A stretch of 64,000 nt of DNA from Zelopaecilomyces penicillatus (lineage: Eukaryota; Ascomycota; Sordariomycetes; Hypocreales; Pseudodiploosporaceae), in the NCBI GenBank assembly GCA_005765155.1, contig VCCP01000002.1, positions 5,022,001 through 5,086,000 on the forward strand, given 5' to 3'. Positions 34,426-46,525 of this stretch are shown here, piece by piece. The translations under genes and the position numbers were made by a program. The notes under the pieces were generated by a model. It worked only from the letters and a program-made list of their open reading frames with translations. It did no database searches and was not told where the DNA came from. Positions within the stretch are counted from its first letter, which is position 1; each line of letters starts with the position of its first letter.

Positions 34426-36821
34426 CTAAGTACAGCCCGTAAAATCCGCTAGACCAGCGTCACGTATTTGGTGCTTGGGAAGACACAAGGCCAAATGTTC
34501 ACCCTTAAGCTTATTTCCAAACACCTTGAGATACTCTCTCTAAAAAATCACAAATCATGTCAGCTCCCAATCAGGATTTGGAGGATAAAGGGACAGGGGT
34601 TATTGGCTAGCATGTGTAAACAAACCTCTGTAGACTTGATGAATTTGTTGTAGATGCCATCTGCCTTCATTTTTTGTCGCACAAGATCACTAACACCGCC
34701 CAAGAGTCCGACAACGGTGGTGATTTTGCTATCCCAGGTTACCAATGCCGATACGAGCTTGCCATCCAGCCTCGCCGACTCTGTGCTACCATACGGATCT
34801 AATAGTGGTGCAAGACCTTGTCAGCATTGGTAAAAGAAAAACAGCACGACAGATGGGAGGAGGAGCTGAAACAATATTTCTTTGACAGGCTTACTTTGCA
34901 TCTTTTTGGCGATAACCATGTTCCGCCACCATGCGAGGCCGACAGGCTTGTTGAACATGAGTGTCGGCCACGCGCCGTAAGGGGTAATGACATCAAGGTA
35001 CTGTTTGGTTTGATTGGCAATGGATGGAATACCGGCGGGAGAGATATAGCCTAGAATCTCATTCGTCACGGGGTCCGTGGAATTGTTGACCGAGGCATAC
35101 AGGCCAGCCACTCCTGTTGCGACTGAGTTGCAAGTTCTGACCCGTTCCGCATTTAGATACAGACGTCTGCAAAGTCAAAGTCCAACATCAGCACGTCAGT
35201 TTATATTGCGGTAATCCGTGCACACCAAGATGGTTTCATCACGCCGGCTGAGTAGCAGTGATGGCGCACGGATGGAATTTCAGGTAGACATTAGTCGACG
35301 CACCTCACAATGTCGATGTCATAATATGGCATCTCCAGGACCTTCCACGGCTCATGGCTTGAGAACCAAAATCCTGCAGCAAATGGTCAGCATGACAGAG
35401 TCCCCCCGCCTGGGCTAGAAATCAGCCATTTAGGGCCGGCTTGGTGATGCAATCTGAGCATTCACCAAGAAGGAATAAAAAGAAGAAGATAAGAAGGCAT
35501 GAAGAACACAAGACTTACCCTTCTCTACAGTGATTGGACCAGTAGAACCTTGTTTGTAGTCAACTTTGACCAATTGGCCTCGCTTGGCCTGCCAGATCTG
35601 CTCAATATCTTTGGCTGAGATGCCGCCGAACAATTGGAGGAAATTGGTAAACAATTCCCCCTCGTATGGGTCATTCAATCGGCCCCCACCCTCGCATTGA
35701 TACGTTTGCTTGGGGTCCGTCACGGGAAGCCTCTGATCTCCGATCGTAGTGACGGCGCACACCTGGCCGTTGCCGGTGTAGAAGACGGAAGCCGCCGTGG
35801 TTTTGGCATAATCAAACCACTTCTGCCAATCATTGGCCTGCTTAATGAGTGATGGAGTGCGGGTGTTTTGGAGGGCTTGGATATAGCCATAGACAGCCCA
35901 CAGCAACTCGCTTCGGCCCGTGGAAACGTGGTTTTGTCAGTGGGCTTGCATATGAAAACTGATAGGTGGTGGGTTGGACGAGGACAGGGAGACGGACAGG
36001 AAGAGCGGACAGGGAAAATGACAGGGGTAGCGGAGTGGACGGAGAGGCGCAAAGGGCTGCAGCACCCTAGGCGCGCGTGGCCAAGAGACACTTGTCGCAC
36101 TCTCATGTAAAGTACAGTAGGTAGGGGGGTACATACCCATTGTCCAATGCCGGCACGCGGTTGTTCCAATCCCAAGTGGGCGACACATCCTTGGAGTCTG
36201 TAGCCATCCAAGGCAGGAAACCACCAAAACCAGGATACGACTCGTTGAAGCGCAGGTAGCTTTTCAGCTTGGTCGCCATGATGGACGCAGCAATTTGCGG
36301 AGCCCCTTGAAGTCGGGCGGGTGATAGAAAGCGTGCGGCTTGAGGCGATCCGGCAATTGCACGCGAATACAACATGATCTGCAGGGCCTAAGCCACGGAC
36401 AATGAGGCAGGTGAGTAATACGATTCCAGATCTCAATTAAACCACCCAAAGAGGGAGTATTCCGCGCGGCGCGGCTCTAGAAGGGCAAAAAGAACTTTTG
36501 GGTGGGAAAAGCCAAACTGACCTCCTTGCTGGCTGCGCTGAAGCCGTGCTTTCTGGTAGCCACTCCCGTGGTCCAGTCGAGCTGCGTGCCATCGTACGTC
36601 ATGCCATTTTCAGAATTGTAAGACACATTGTTTTGATGGAATTTGCCCTCCCAGTATAGCAAGTCCCAGGCAAACTCCTCGTGCTTGTTGAGGACATCGT
36701 TCTGCGACCAATTCCGGACGAATCGACAAGATGGCGGGTCATGTCGGCCGCGTCCGGCATCCGAAACAGCCGCGGCGGTGGCCAGGGCAGCCGCTGTGGC
36801 CAGCAGGAGAAGCGATCTCAT
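34426..36821 (-). CDS. secreted glycoside hydrolase resembling endo-beta-1,2-glucanase (GH162)
   Basis: Seven minus-strand exons: 36821-36522, 36387-36137, 35910-35519, 35373-35304, 35166-34895, 34798-34626 and 34539-34426. They sum to 1572 nt and 523 residues with every phase consistent. Residues 1-~18 are a signal peptide (MRSLLLLATAAALATAAA). Recognisable blocks are EFAWDLLYWEGKFHQNNVSY, NGMTYDGTQLDW, PGFGGFLPWM, TWDWNNRVPALDNGELLWAVYG, LNDPYEGELF (Glu267/Glu269) and WYFSSHEPW-like FWFSSHEPW, then WPTLMFNKPVGLAWWRNM and NPYGSTESARLDG (Asp440). This layout matches my memory of the Talaromyces GH162 enzyme, an (alpha/alpha)6-barrel that cuts beta-1,2-glucan with a Glu acid and an Asp base. 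Several N-glycosylation sequons fit secretion. Family assignment from memory is good but not certain; related GH144 is bacterial. The gene is divergent from the Zn cluster regulator. The last exon is the least certain. Confidence 0.68.
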
Positions 36822-37939
36822 GTGGGCTGGGCTTTTGGGGGTGGTCGGTGACGCAAAAAGTTGGTCCGTCTTATTATGATTTAGGAATCTCGTCTGGAGG
36901 GTATGGGGACCGTGGAATTCATTCCAGAGGGCTGCTCTGCCCCCCCACGATGGTTGCACCGTTCTTATAGAGCGGAGGGTGCATTATCATATTATGTGCC
37001 TTTTGTACGAGCTGCCTTCCATGGGGCGAATAGATGCATGGCATTCCAAAAGGGGCTCACTCGTCAACGCCCCCCTAGCCCAGAGCTATGTGGAAGCGAA
37101 ATGGATCCATTGTTCTTCTCACGGGCAACGTCGCTTCTCCCTGCCCACCAAAGGCCAAGGAATGGAAGAGAGAGAAAAAAAGGCCCCAGTCAGCCGTCAA
37201 CGTCAGAGTCTGCGGTGTTCGCCAAGCAATATCAACCGATATTACTACAGTACCTTTGAAAAACGCCTACGCCTGTCAATGTGCGCAACCACACCAGTAT
37301 CCCACACCCCAACATCATATCAACACCCACCAACGCAGAATGGCAAGCAGGGATCGACTAGCGACGGCCATGGGGCGCCTCAGCTGCTGCAGGCATCATC
37401 ATAGTCTCTTCCTGGCGCCGCCGCCGCTGCGACTCCCCCGCATGGTTTATGCGAACGTGGCTGATTCTGGACCAGGATGGGGCGTGTCGTGGGCGCCTCT
37501 GCGTGCGGAGAATTGGCCCGTCCAAGAAGGGGTGGAGCGTCAGCCGCAGAGCCGACAGCAGTATTTGACCGTGATAAATCCCCGCCTGGGGGCCCTTCGT
37601 CTACACATTTCGACGCTGCCCCAAACCGACCAGAACGAGTGTTTCTGCGAAACCCGAGCGAGATTCGAACAAGTACGCAAAGAGCAAAAGTAAGAGAGAG
37701 AGAGAGACGGCAGAGGAAGAGGAAGGAAACAGCAACAACGAGTTGACTCGGCCGAGGGCCATGAGACAGCGCCGAGCGCGCTAAGCAAAAACGGGACTTG
37801 GCCCCATCCGCTGCAGAATCCACCAGCCACACTGCCGACCACGTTTCTCCGGCGTGGCGCGCCGCTCACCCGCCACAATCCACTTCAACGTCCGACGCCG
37901 GATCCGACCAGGCCAGCAAGACATGCACCCCGATCCATC
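36822..37939. promoter_or_regulatory. divergent promoter between glucanase-like and Zn cluster regulator genes
   Basis: 1.1 kb with no conserved frame. Candidate sites include a CGG-N2-CCG palindrome about 40 bp before the regulator's ATG, and SYGGRG-type CreA motifs such as CCCCAC near 36947 and CCCCGC/CTGGGG near 37580. The sites are short and could be chance. The arrangement would let a single regulatory region control both genes. Confidence 0.4.
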
Positions 37940-40230
37940 ATGAGCCCGGTGTCCGCTCCATCCGGTTCCGGCCCTCGCCCGGCCTCACGTCCATCTTCTC
38001 AACCAGGCCCGCCTACCACCGCCTCATCAGTTGCCGGCACATCGCCTACCGCCAGTGCTGGCGCTACGACTGGCGCCACCAGCACCTCGAGCACCAACAC
38101 CACAACATCTGCCACCACCTCACCTCCATCCTCCCATCCTCCGCCATATCCTGGCCACAATCCGCGTGGCCGACTAGTTAGCAGAGCTTGCGATCGTTGT
38201 CGACGAAGAAAAGCAAAGGTCAGCCAACTTACTCCCTCCCGTTGTCTCGCCATGTTATCTCCATGCGGTGACCTCCCCGCCCCCCGGTCCTCAATGTCTT
38301 AACTCCAGTCCTGACGCCTCGTCAAGTGTGAATACCTCAACACCCTCGATAGCTGCACTCATTGCCGTGATGCTCATGTGCAATGTACCTTTGATCTCCC
38401 GCTAGCAAGGAGGGGCCCTAAGGCTAGGAAGAGGAGCGACGCCGCAGCTCTGCCGACTCCGGATGTAGCATCTTTGTCTGCTGCCCGGGGACAACAGGTT
38501 CCTCTTCCACCGGGATTGGGCTTCAACAATACGGCTCCTTCAAGTGGATTGCCATACGCTGGCAATTCAGTCTCCCCCGATGCCACGTGGGACCCTCCTG
38601 AGCCCATCGATGTCGATCCTAGTCTCTCACCGCACGACGTGCGTAATGGCTCCGTATCAACAGGCAGTGTTGGGGCTTCTCCATCCCCATCAACACGTCA
38701 ACGATGGTTACATCTATCACAAACACTAGCTCTAAGAAATCTAAATCTTGAGCCCACTGTCAGACACTGTCTGGACCTCTTTTTCGAGTACTTGTATCCA
38801 CTCACACCCCTGGTATACGAACCCGCCCTCAGAGAGGTTTTGGTCTACATATTTTCCCAGCAGCCATCTGGGATAAACCATACAACACCTGAAGGAACGG
38901 TAGTCACTCCCGGGGGTATGTCTGATTCATGGCCCACCTACGGGCATCCCACTAGACCGGGAGGCGGTACTAGCCGGCTGGCTCCATGGGCCGACTCGAC
39001 CTTTTCACTCGTCACGGCAGTATGTGCCGAAGCGGCCTATATGCTACCCAAGGATATTTTCCCCGAAGGTGAGAGCTTTGCCGAGATATTCCTCCAAGCC
39101 TCAAGAGACTGTCTCCACCACCATCTTGAAGCAGACCTGGAGAATCCGAGCGCAAACTCCATTGCCATTCGGTATTTCCACTCCAACTGTCTTCACGCCA
39201 TTGGCAAGCCCAAGTACTCTTGGCACATTTTCGGTGAAGCCATTCGACTAGCGCAGGTTATGCATCTGCATGACGAATCCTCCCTCGAAAGCCTGCTTCC
39301 CATCGAAGCGGAGCTTCGGCGCCGTTGCTTCTGGATACTCTACCTAGGGGACAAGTCTGCGGCCATTTTGAATAACCGACCAATTACTATTCATAAGTTC
39401 TGTTTTGAGGCAGGTATTACTACCGCATACCCGACTGGCATTGAGAATGAATCAAGCATGGGACCATCTCCAGGCCGGGCAGCATTACCATCAGACACGC
39501 CACGCAGAACATTCATCGCCGGGTTTAATGCAAACGTGAGACTCTGGCAGTCAGCAGCAGACCTATTATTAGAAATAAGAGTCCTTCAGGACCAGATACA
39601 GAATAACTTGCAAGAGGCTAGTCAAACTGACGGGTTATTGGGCGCCACTGAAAGGCAACACCTTGACAGTCTGTATGTCCGCTTCATCACTTGCTTGGAT
39701 GATTTGCCGCCATGGTTACAGTCGTATGCCAACGCGGCCGCAGCCGGAGGAGGCCAAAAGACCACTGAATCAAACCAATTTATTATACAATGCGCCAATC
39801 TGCAGGTGACACTTCACTGCCTACGGATGGTGATTACACAGAAATTCGAGGACCTCTCTTATTTCGCTCCTGGCGTCGAGCACGCCGACCTCCGAAAGTC
39901 CGAGATCGTGCGAGACATGCTGCGCGTGATGCAGGATGCACCATTCTGGGCGCTGCAAGCCAACGGCGAGCCTAATGTAAGATATGAAATGACATAAAAA
40001 AATACCACCCTCCTCCTCCTTCCTGCAAAAGCTAATGAAACGGAAAACTTGGACAGGTTGAGAAGATAAGACTTGTTGGTGCAAGCTTGCTGGCTATTAT
40101 TCATCGCAACCAGGATTCACCTCTCGCTACCCGGGCTCGCGGAGACTTTACTGTTCTCTTGGACGTCTTGACCAGGCTGGATTCCAAAGCGTCGGATTCT
40201 CTCAGGAGTGACTCTACCACTGTCGCATAA
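37940..40230 (+). CDS. Zn(II)2Cys6 transcription factor
   Basis: Three exons, 37940-38218, 38327-39976 and 40057-40230, all phase 0, encode 700 residues. After ~75 Ser/Thr/Pro/Ala-rich residues, the binuclear zinc cluster reads Cys84-x2-Cys87-x6-Cys94-x8-Cys103-x2-Cys106-x6-Cys113. Basic residues (RRRKAK) lie between Cys87 and Cys94, and intron 1 falls exactly before Cys94. A basic tail RRGPKARKR follows. The fungal-specific middle homology region (about 190-460) includes YFHSNCLHAIGKPKYSWHIF, AIRLAQVMHLHDE, LRRRCFWILYLGDKSAAIL and NRPITIH. Such proteins usually bind CGG half-sites as dimers and activate pathway genes nearby. It lies between the glucanase-like and GH1 genes, so it is the likely local regulator. 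The start could lie further upstream, because the frame beginning at 37798 is a different one. Confidence 0.9.
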
Positions 40231-40942
40231 CGTCGCATAACCGGGTGTAACATTTTTATTGTAATACTATTCTTATGACTTATATTTTACCATTATGGGG
40301 GGCGGGTATTTACGACGGATTCGGTGGGAAACCAAAACTATCCATGTATGTAGACCAAGGCGGACAACATGTTGATCGGAGGCTGCTCCAAGGGGGGGGG
40401 GGGGCAAGTTCATGAGGTGGACTCTTAACAGACCATCAATCTCGATGATGACGTCTTTAACGAAAAGGGCAATGGATATGCCGAACAACAGAAGGCAAAG
40501 TCCCTGCATATAGGTCACAATGCAGATGGGCTTGGACTGACGGAGAATCCCCTTTTGGGGGGCCATGAGCTATTTCCCCGACTGGGGGCCAGATATCCAA
40601 GCTTTTTTTCCTTCTTTCATTTAAGGACGCATTCTGTCAAAAACCACGTGTGGCTCGGGGGGCCCTAGCTTTGCATTACAGGTTCCCAGCCCTTTCCCCA
40701 GTTCTGGGATTGCTGCATGAGTGATCGGCAGTCGAGTTACTAGAACAAGAGATCTCGTCAAGGATCGGCATTGACGAACGGGCTTATTTAGGGAAATGAG
40801 ATAGAGTGGACTGTGTTTAAATAAAGAAAATAAATGATATTAAAGAAAAGCCAGAGGGTTACATGACAGCATGTCTACATGCTTGTTGGGTAGTATTGCC
40901 CCTAGAATTAAGGCTGTAACCCATCCATCCATCCATCCATCC
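40231..40942. other. intergenic between convergent genes
   Basis: No gene seen. It contains a run of about 12 G near 40392-40404. A (CATC)n microsatellite lies at 40921-40942, directly after the GH1 stop codon. Confidence 0.65.
40921..40942. repeat. (CATC)n microsatellite abutting the GH1 stop
   Basis: About five CATC/ATCC units immediately beyond the TGA at 40945-40943 on the minus strand. Slippage here would change only the 3' UTR. Confidence 0.85.
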
Positions 40943-42799
40943 TCACCCTGCGACTTCCACCCCTTGCCTTTCTGCAAACATGTGCTTCAGCACCATGGCT
41001 GATTTCTTTGGGGTCCGTTCTAGTGTGTCGTAGTCGGTAAATGTGACTCCGAAGCGGGGTCCGTAACCGTCCGACCATTCTGTAAGAGCGGGCGTCGTCA
41101 GCTGAAGCCTCCAAAAACCCAGTTTTGGTCAAGTCATGGGAAATGAGGGGATGTGAGAGGGGAAGGCCGTGGGGGGATGATGGAGTTTATGGTCTTGTTT
41201 CTGCGTGCATGTTGAGTGAAAGAAGGGGGGGGGGGTATCATACCTAGATTATCAAGAAGCGCCCATGCAAAGTATCCTTTAACAACCGCTCCATCTTGAT
41301 TGATCGCTTTCGATATCGCATCCAAATGTGAATCAAAATACCGAATACGGAACGGATCATTAATAGCCTCCTCGCGCGTCATCTGATCCTCCCCGGGACA
41401 CGGGCACCCATTCTCCGTAATGTAAATCGGCTTGCCGTAAAGCCCATGAACACGGGACAAGTGCTTCCGGAACTTATCAGGACACGACCGCAGCCAGGCG
41501 AGCCCGCTCTCTTCGCCGACCGGCGCACCGTCCTTGTTCTCCTGGGATTCGTAAACACCACCGAGGAAGTCCGTCTCCGGGATGGGGCCCTCACGGTGGC
41601 GGGCAAACTGTGATGTGTAGTAGTTCATGCCGTAAAAGTCGGACTCTGCGGCTTTGAGGATGGCAAAGTCGGCTTCGGTGAAGGCAGGTAGACGGTGTCC
41701 AAGCTGGTCGCGCATACACTGGGGATAGTCTTGTTGCAAACTAGAAAATGGAGTTTGGTGTCAGTGTTCTGTTTTTGTTTTTCTATTTCTCTTGGTGGTT
41801 TTGCCTTGGGGGGTCAATTATAAACGCGGATATGAGACAACTTACAAGATAGGATTCGCAAACCAGCCAATGTGAAACTCCATTCGCCGCTCTGCCGCCT
41901 CCTTGTCGCGCTCATCATTGCTGTCCCAGGGCTCATAAAAGTCGCCGTTGAGTGAGATGCCAATGCTTCCATTTTGCGCTGACCGGAATTCTTTGTTGTA
42001 TACGGCGACGGCACGAGCATGGCTCATGATTTGGGATTTTCCCACAATCCAGGGCTCAGTTGCTGTGTTTCCCTCTGTAGATTGCTCATTAATACTGCTC
42101 CGACCTGGTGCATTTCCACCAGTGGCATATCCCTTAACGTATTGTCAGCTTATGAATTGTGGATAAAGAAGGGGGGAAAGCGCTCGAGATGCTCTTTATA
42201 AGCGCCAGCATGTCTTCTTTTCTCTTTAAATTTTCACAACATAAAAAATGATGCCCAAAACTTACGTATACGGCTTGGATCCATGGCTCATTCAGTGTTA
42301 TCCAATTCTGAACACGGTCTCCAAAGCGCTCATAGCAAACTCTCGCGTATCGCTCAAAGTCCAACTGGACCTCGTCTACATCTAGCCATCCACCATACCG
42401 GTCATGCAGCTCTTGGGGCAGATCCCAATGATACAGCGTCACCCAGGGCGTGATGCCCCTCCGCAGCAAGGCGTTGATCAGGTTGTCGTAGAACTCGATG
42501 CCCTGCTCGCTTACGGGGTCGTTTCGGCCACCCAGCGGTATGATGCGCGACCAGGACAGGGAGAAGCGGTAAGCTTTGGCGCCGTACTTTGTCAAGAGGT
42601 CAAAGTCCTCTTCATATCGGTGGTAGTGGTCACACGCAACGTCTCCGTTAGCGCCCTTGGTCCGGGTCGGCTCGAGATGGCAGTACGTGTCCCAGATGGA
42701 TTTGCCGCGGCCGCCTTCGGTCACGGCTCCCTCGATCTGGTAGGCCGCAGTTGCGAATCCCCATTCAAAATCAACGGGTAATGCTGGCTGCTGTGCCAT
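40943..42799 (-). CDS. intracellular GH1 beta-glucosidase
   Basis: Four minus-strand exons, 42799-42266, 42132-41846, 41740-41244 and 41079-40943, total 1455 nt and 484 residues, the standard GH1 length. The N-terminal signature FEWGFATAAYQIEG, the acid/base in TLNEPW (Glu171), the nucleophile in YITENG (Glu383) and the C-terminal LLDNLEWSDGYGPRFGV (split by intron 3) are all present. There is no signal peptide, so it should hydrolyse imported disaccharides in the cytosol, for example cellobiose, sophorose or other beta-linked glucose dimers. It is head-to-head with a sugar permease 1.2 kb away and tail-to-tail with a Zn cluster regulator, the classic uptake-and-hydrolysis pairing. Intron 3 begins GTATGATA followed by a run of 11 C. 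Intron 1 ends in AAG. Confidence 0.92.
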
Positions 42800-43993
42800 A
42801 GTGACGGGTCTTTTTTATTTTGGTTTTTCTCTTTTGACTTCTTCCTGAACAAGCAGGACGTTGGGTTAGCCTTGGTAGGTAGATTGAACTCTCGGCCCGA
42901 CTGGTTGGTGGCTATGATTATGGCTGGGCAGTAATAATAGTTTTTTTACGATGGGTCAGGCAGTTTCGATGCTCGCAACACACAGAGAGTCCGAGTGCAT
43001 GCGAGGCAGATAAGAGAGGCTCGGTGACGAACGAAGGTGACTCGGGAGGCATCGCCATTTGCCCCAAGTGCCTTTATACTCCTCACACAACCCGTCCATC
43101 GCTTGTCTCGTACTCAGTGGGGGCCGACGGAAACGTTCACACGCCCGCACAAACGCACGAGTTGTCGTTTGACAACTTCCCCGAATGCCAACACTGGGGG
43201 CTGCTGGGCTGTCCACAGCTGGATGGAGGAATGTGCGGATCGTCACCGAATGCAGCCGGTTCTCGCGCCTCCGGTTTCCGAGGCGTTGGGCTCCGCTTTC
43301 AGCTAATTCTCCGTCGGGGAAATAGGGAATACTTCCGCTTTTTTATATCCCCGATCCACAGCCGCCGCCGCCGGTACGTACCGTTGTCTGTGCCGAGTCT
43401 GCACACCCCCTTCGCTCAAACCCCGGCACTTCTTGCATGCAACCCCTGCCAGCTCGGTGTCCCGATTCACTCACCTCGGGCTCACCACGGCTCACCGAAG
43501 CCAGGTTAGCCCATGCCGCCACATGCAGTAAATTCGCCTTAGCGTAGACTATTGATCTCAGCCAGAGGAGCAAGGGCCCTCGTAAATGCCTATATGAACC
43601 GTATTACTAGTTGCAGCCAATCAATATATTACTATAGCAGGTCTATAGGTGCACAATATCTGCCACTCTGTGGGGTAGCACCACTTTCTCAACTCCCGAG
43701 ACTTGATCCTCTTCACCACAAATATCCCGTCGACCAACAACACATCAACCAACAACATGGAATCCCATCTTCGGAGCTAACCACACCTATTCGTCATTTC
43801 ACTTGATGACGCTGTCCCTGTTTGGTACCATTCTGTTATTCACGATATTGTCTTATGCCGAGGTTCTGTGGGACCCTCCAACTGTTTTAAGCATTCCCAA
43901 CAGGTCGACTGTTTCCGATCAACCCACTGCCGACATTGTCACGAATAGCCTAACCTTTTGAGGATCTGTCTAGCAAAGAATCCTTGTTGTACT
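42800..43993. promoter_or_regulatory. divergent promoter of the GH1 and permease genes
   Basis: 1.2 kb without a convincing frame. It contains CGG-N3-CCG at 43272-43280 inside a longer imperfect palindrome (CGCCTC at 43266-43271 and GAGGCG at 43280-43285), and CGG-N7-CCG at 43236-43248. Two CreA-like sites are GTGGGG at 43117-43122 and CTGGGG at 43194-43199. Paired CGG triplets are the usual targets of Zn(II)2Cys6 dimers, and SYGGRG is the fungal carbon-repressor motif. Site calls are by eye only. Confidence 0.45.
43272..43280. promoter_or_regulatory. CGG-N3-CCG candidate Zn cluster binding site
   Basis: Inverted CGG triplets with a 3-bp spacer (CGGTTTCCG), embedded in a larger palindrome. 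It sits about 480 bp from the GH1 ATG and 710 bp from the permease ATG, and the neighbouring regulator is the natural candidate to bind it. Confidence 0.35.
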
Positions 43994-45600
43994 ATGGCTC
44001 CTGCTGCGGCCCACGCTGTGGATGGCATTCTCTCACCCATCGACTTGAAGTCAATCCCCCCCTTTTGGCGCAGAAAGAATGGTATTCTACTATACTTTCT
44101 GCTCACCTCGTCGCTTCTTGCCAGCGCTGCGCTAGGAATCGATGGCGTAAGTAGTCATGATTGAAGTATACAATACTGGTAGACTGACAAAGGGGATAGT
44201 CCATGACAAATGGCATGCAAGTACTGCCGACTTGGCAGGACCGATTCGGACACCCAACAGGCTCCAGGCTGGGTTTCTTTGGTGCATCCAATGCCATTGG
44301 CGGCGTGATTCCCTTTATTTTCCTCAGCTGGATTGGAGACAAGTTCGGTCGCCGCATCCCTACTGCTCTAGGGTCGATTATTATTATTGCGGGGGTGTTT
44401 ATCGAATTCTTCGCAACATCGCTGAATATGTACATTGGCGGCAAGATTGTGCTGGGCATAGGCTCATCCCTGATTCAGATGGGCGCGCCTGTTCTGGTTA
44501 CCGAACTAAGTCACCCAAAAGAGCGTGTTCAGGTTACAACATTCTACAATACGTCAATTGTGCTGGGATATGTGATTGGTGCCTGGGCAACATACGGCTG
44601 CTTCCGAATCCAAGGCCAATGGTCGTGGAGACTGCCCACTTTGATCCAGATTCTTCCATCAGCATATCAGCTTTTCCTCATCTTCTTTTGTCCCGAGTCA
44701 CCTCGCTGGCTGATTGCAAAGGGGCGCTTGGATGAGGCTCGGGAGATTCTGATCAAATATCATGGCGAAGGCGACCGAAACTCGGAGTTGGTCAATTTTG
44801 AGTGCGCCGAGATCCAGCAAGTTCTTGAAAAAGAGGCTGAGCAGAATATGACATGGAAAGACTTTTTCTCGTCGATACCGAATCTGAAGCGAATTGGACT
44901 CTGCTTTGCAACGGCTTTATTCAGCCAAAGCTCGGGGAATTTGCTTGTGTCCAATTATCTCACCCAAATCCTCAAGGACACGGGAGTCAAATCCACCAAG
45001 GACATAACTCTTGTCAACGGAATGGTTACGCTCTGGCAGTACATTGTTGCTCTCGCAGTGACTGCGCTGATCAACAAGTTCAAACGAAGGACCTTTTTTG
45101 TCGTTGGCTCGGGCGGTGTTGTAGTCGTCTTCATCGCCTGGACGATTGCCGCTCAACAATACCTGGAACGCAACTCTCTGGCAGCAGGCCGAGTAGTGCT
45201 CGCATGCATATTCCTGTTCCAGGCCTTCTACACCTTTGCATGGACGAATTTGGTTGTGACATATCCCCTAGAGGTTGTCACGTACCAGATGCGGGCCAAG
45301 ACTTGGGCGTTTGTCTTACTCACCATTCAGGTGTCGTCCATCTTTGGCGGATATGTCAACCCTATTGGACTGGAGAATATTGGCTGGAAATTCTATATTT
45401 ATTACTGTGTCTGGGTAACCATCATTTTCTTGGTTGTGTATTTCTTCTTCGTCGAGACAGCTGGTCCTACGCTCGAGGAGCTGGCTTATTTGTTCGATGG
45501 CGATGTGGCGAAGCAACAGCTGGTGGAGGAGACGGAAAAGCGAAAGCAGGCGGTCGAAATGCACGTACATCTGGACTCTATAGAGGAAAAGTCTGTATAA
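43994..45600 (+). CDS. MFS sugar permease, lactose/cellodextrin type
   Basis: Two exons, 43994-44146 and 44200-45600, separated by a 53-bp intron, encode 517 residues. The junction gives GIDGSMTNGMQ, the TM1 motif of LAC12/cellodextrin-type permeases (usually GYDGSMMNGLQ). Other landmarks are WIGDKFGRRIP, GGKIVLGIGSSLIQMGAPVLVTELSHPKER, PESPRWLIAKGR, a mid-protein loop before the second bundle, YPLEVVTYQMRAKTW and ETAGPTLEELAYLFDG. It is predicted to have 12 membrane helices and to co-transport protons with a di- or oligosaccharide across the plasma membrane. It is divergent from the cytosolic beta-glucosidase, so it most likely imports that enzyme's substrate. The Asp-for-Tyr-neighbour pattern (ID instead of YD) is a small oddity of TM1. 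Confidence 0.9.
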
Positions 45601-46482
45601 ACTGTTTTCTGTGGAAATTCTGTATTTTAGAGTGTGGTACCAAAGAAAGACGAGAGCAGATAACAACGAAAAGATGGAAAGAAAATGAAAGCCCTGCAAG
45701 GAAAGAAGCAGCCTCCGATTGCGGCGCAATATCAACGATAATTCTGACGCGTGATGTAAATGAGAAAACAGCGGATTAATCAGAAAATCAACTTGTGACA
45801 CCATCTTTCCGGTATTGCAGAGTCACCAGTAAAGACAGTGATGCGCCTCAAATAGGTGAAGATTGTCGAGTCGCGTAATCTCTTTCTTCTCTCTTCCTCC
45901 TTCCGACGTAGACATCGATCTGAGGGCGAAGTCGGAGTCTAAGATTTGGGGCATCTTTGTCGACACATTTATTCATCTGTAGATTAGATACCGTGTCGCG
46001 TTGTTTACGCAACGAAAATATCAATGCATATCACCTGGAAACTGGGAACGCCAACTGATTGATTTGTCGAGGGTAAATCGCTCATGCAGACAACATCTCC
46101 GGCCACCTTTTCGACACTGAGGGTTGGTACCGCAATCCTCATGCCTGTAGTTGTTGGTGGTGTGTGGGCAGTGGATGGTGGGCTCAGGGAAGTGGGCAAT
46201 ATTATAGGGAATATAAGCAGCGGATAGCCGTCGCCCCAGATCCACTCACTAATACACCATGTAACCGACCGCTAATCAACATTCTCTCCTTACCTATAAT
46301 ATCCATTCTTGCTCGCTAATTACGATACATCCATTGTAGGCAGTTTGGTCATTTTACACCGGACAGCATTCGCCCATGCATCAGCGCATTCCAGTGGATG
46401 CGGCCCGCAGATCGGCTTGCATCTGCCGCACGCCACCGGAAAATACGGAACGGTCGGCAGGTTCTAGCGTTGGACATTGGTT

Positions 46483-46525
46483 CGGTGGGCCACTCAGTGG
46501 GCCAGCCAGTGGGCCGTTCAGTGGG
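46483..46525 (+). repeat. CAGTGGGCC short direct repeats
   Basis: Four closely spaced copies of (C)AGTGGG(CC)/GGTGGGCC occur 12-14 bp apart, about 930 bp upstream of the next transporter's ATG. Two further CAGTGGGAC copies lie near 46655-46676. The function is unknown; they could be a regulatory array or simple slippage. Confidence 0.6.

Noticed and set aside
36477..36959. Longer N-terminus for the glucanase-like protein (starting at 36959)
   Set aside because: The extension lacks a signal peptide and would bury the clear one that starts at 36821.
44853..45779. 308-residue plus-strand frame overlapping the permease gene
   Set aside because: It is an out-of-frame shadow. The other frame encodes a full MFS protein.
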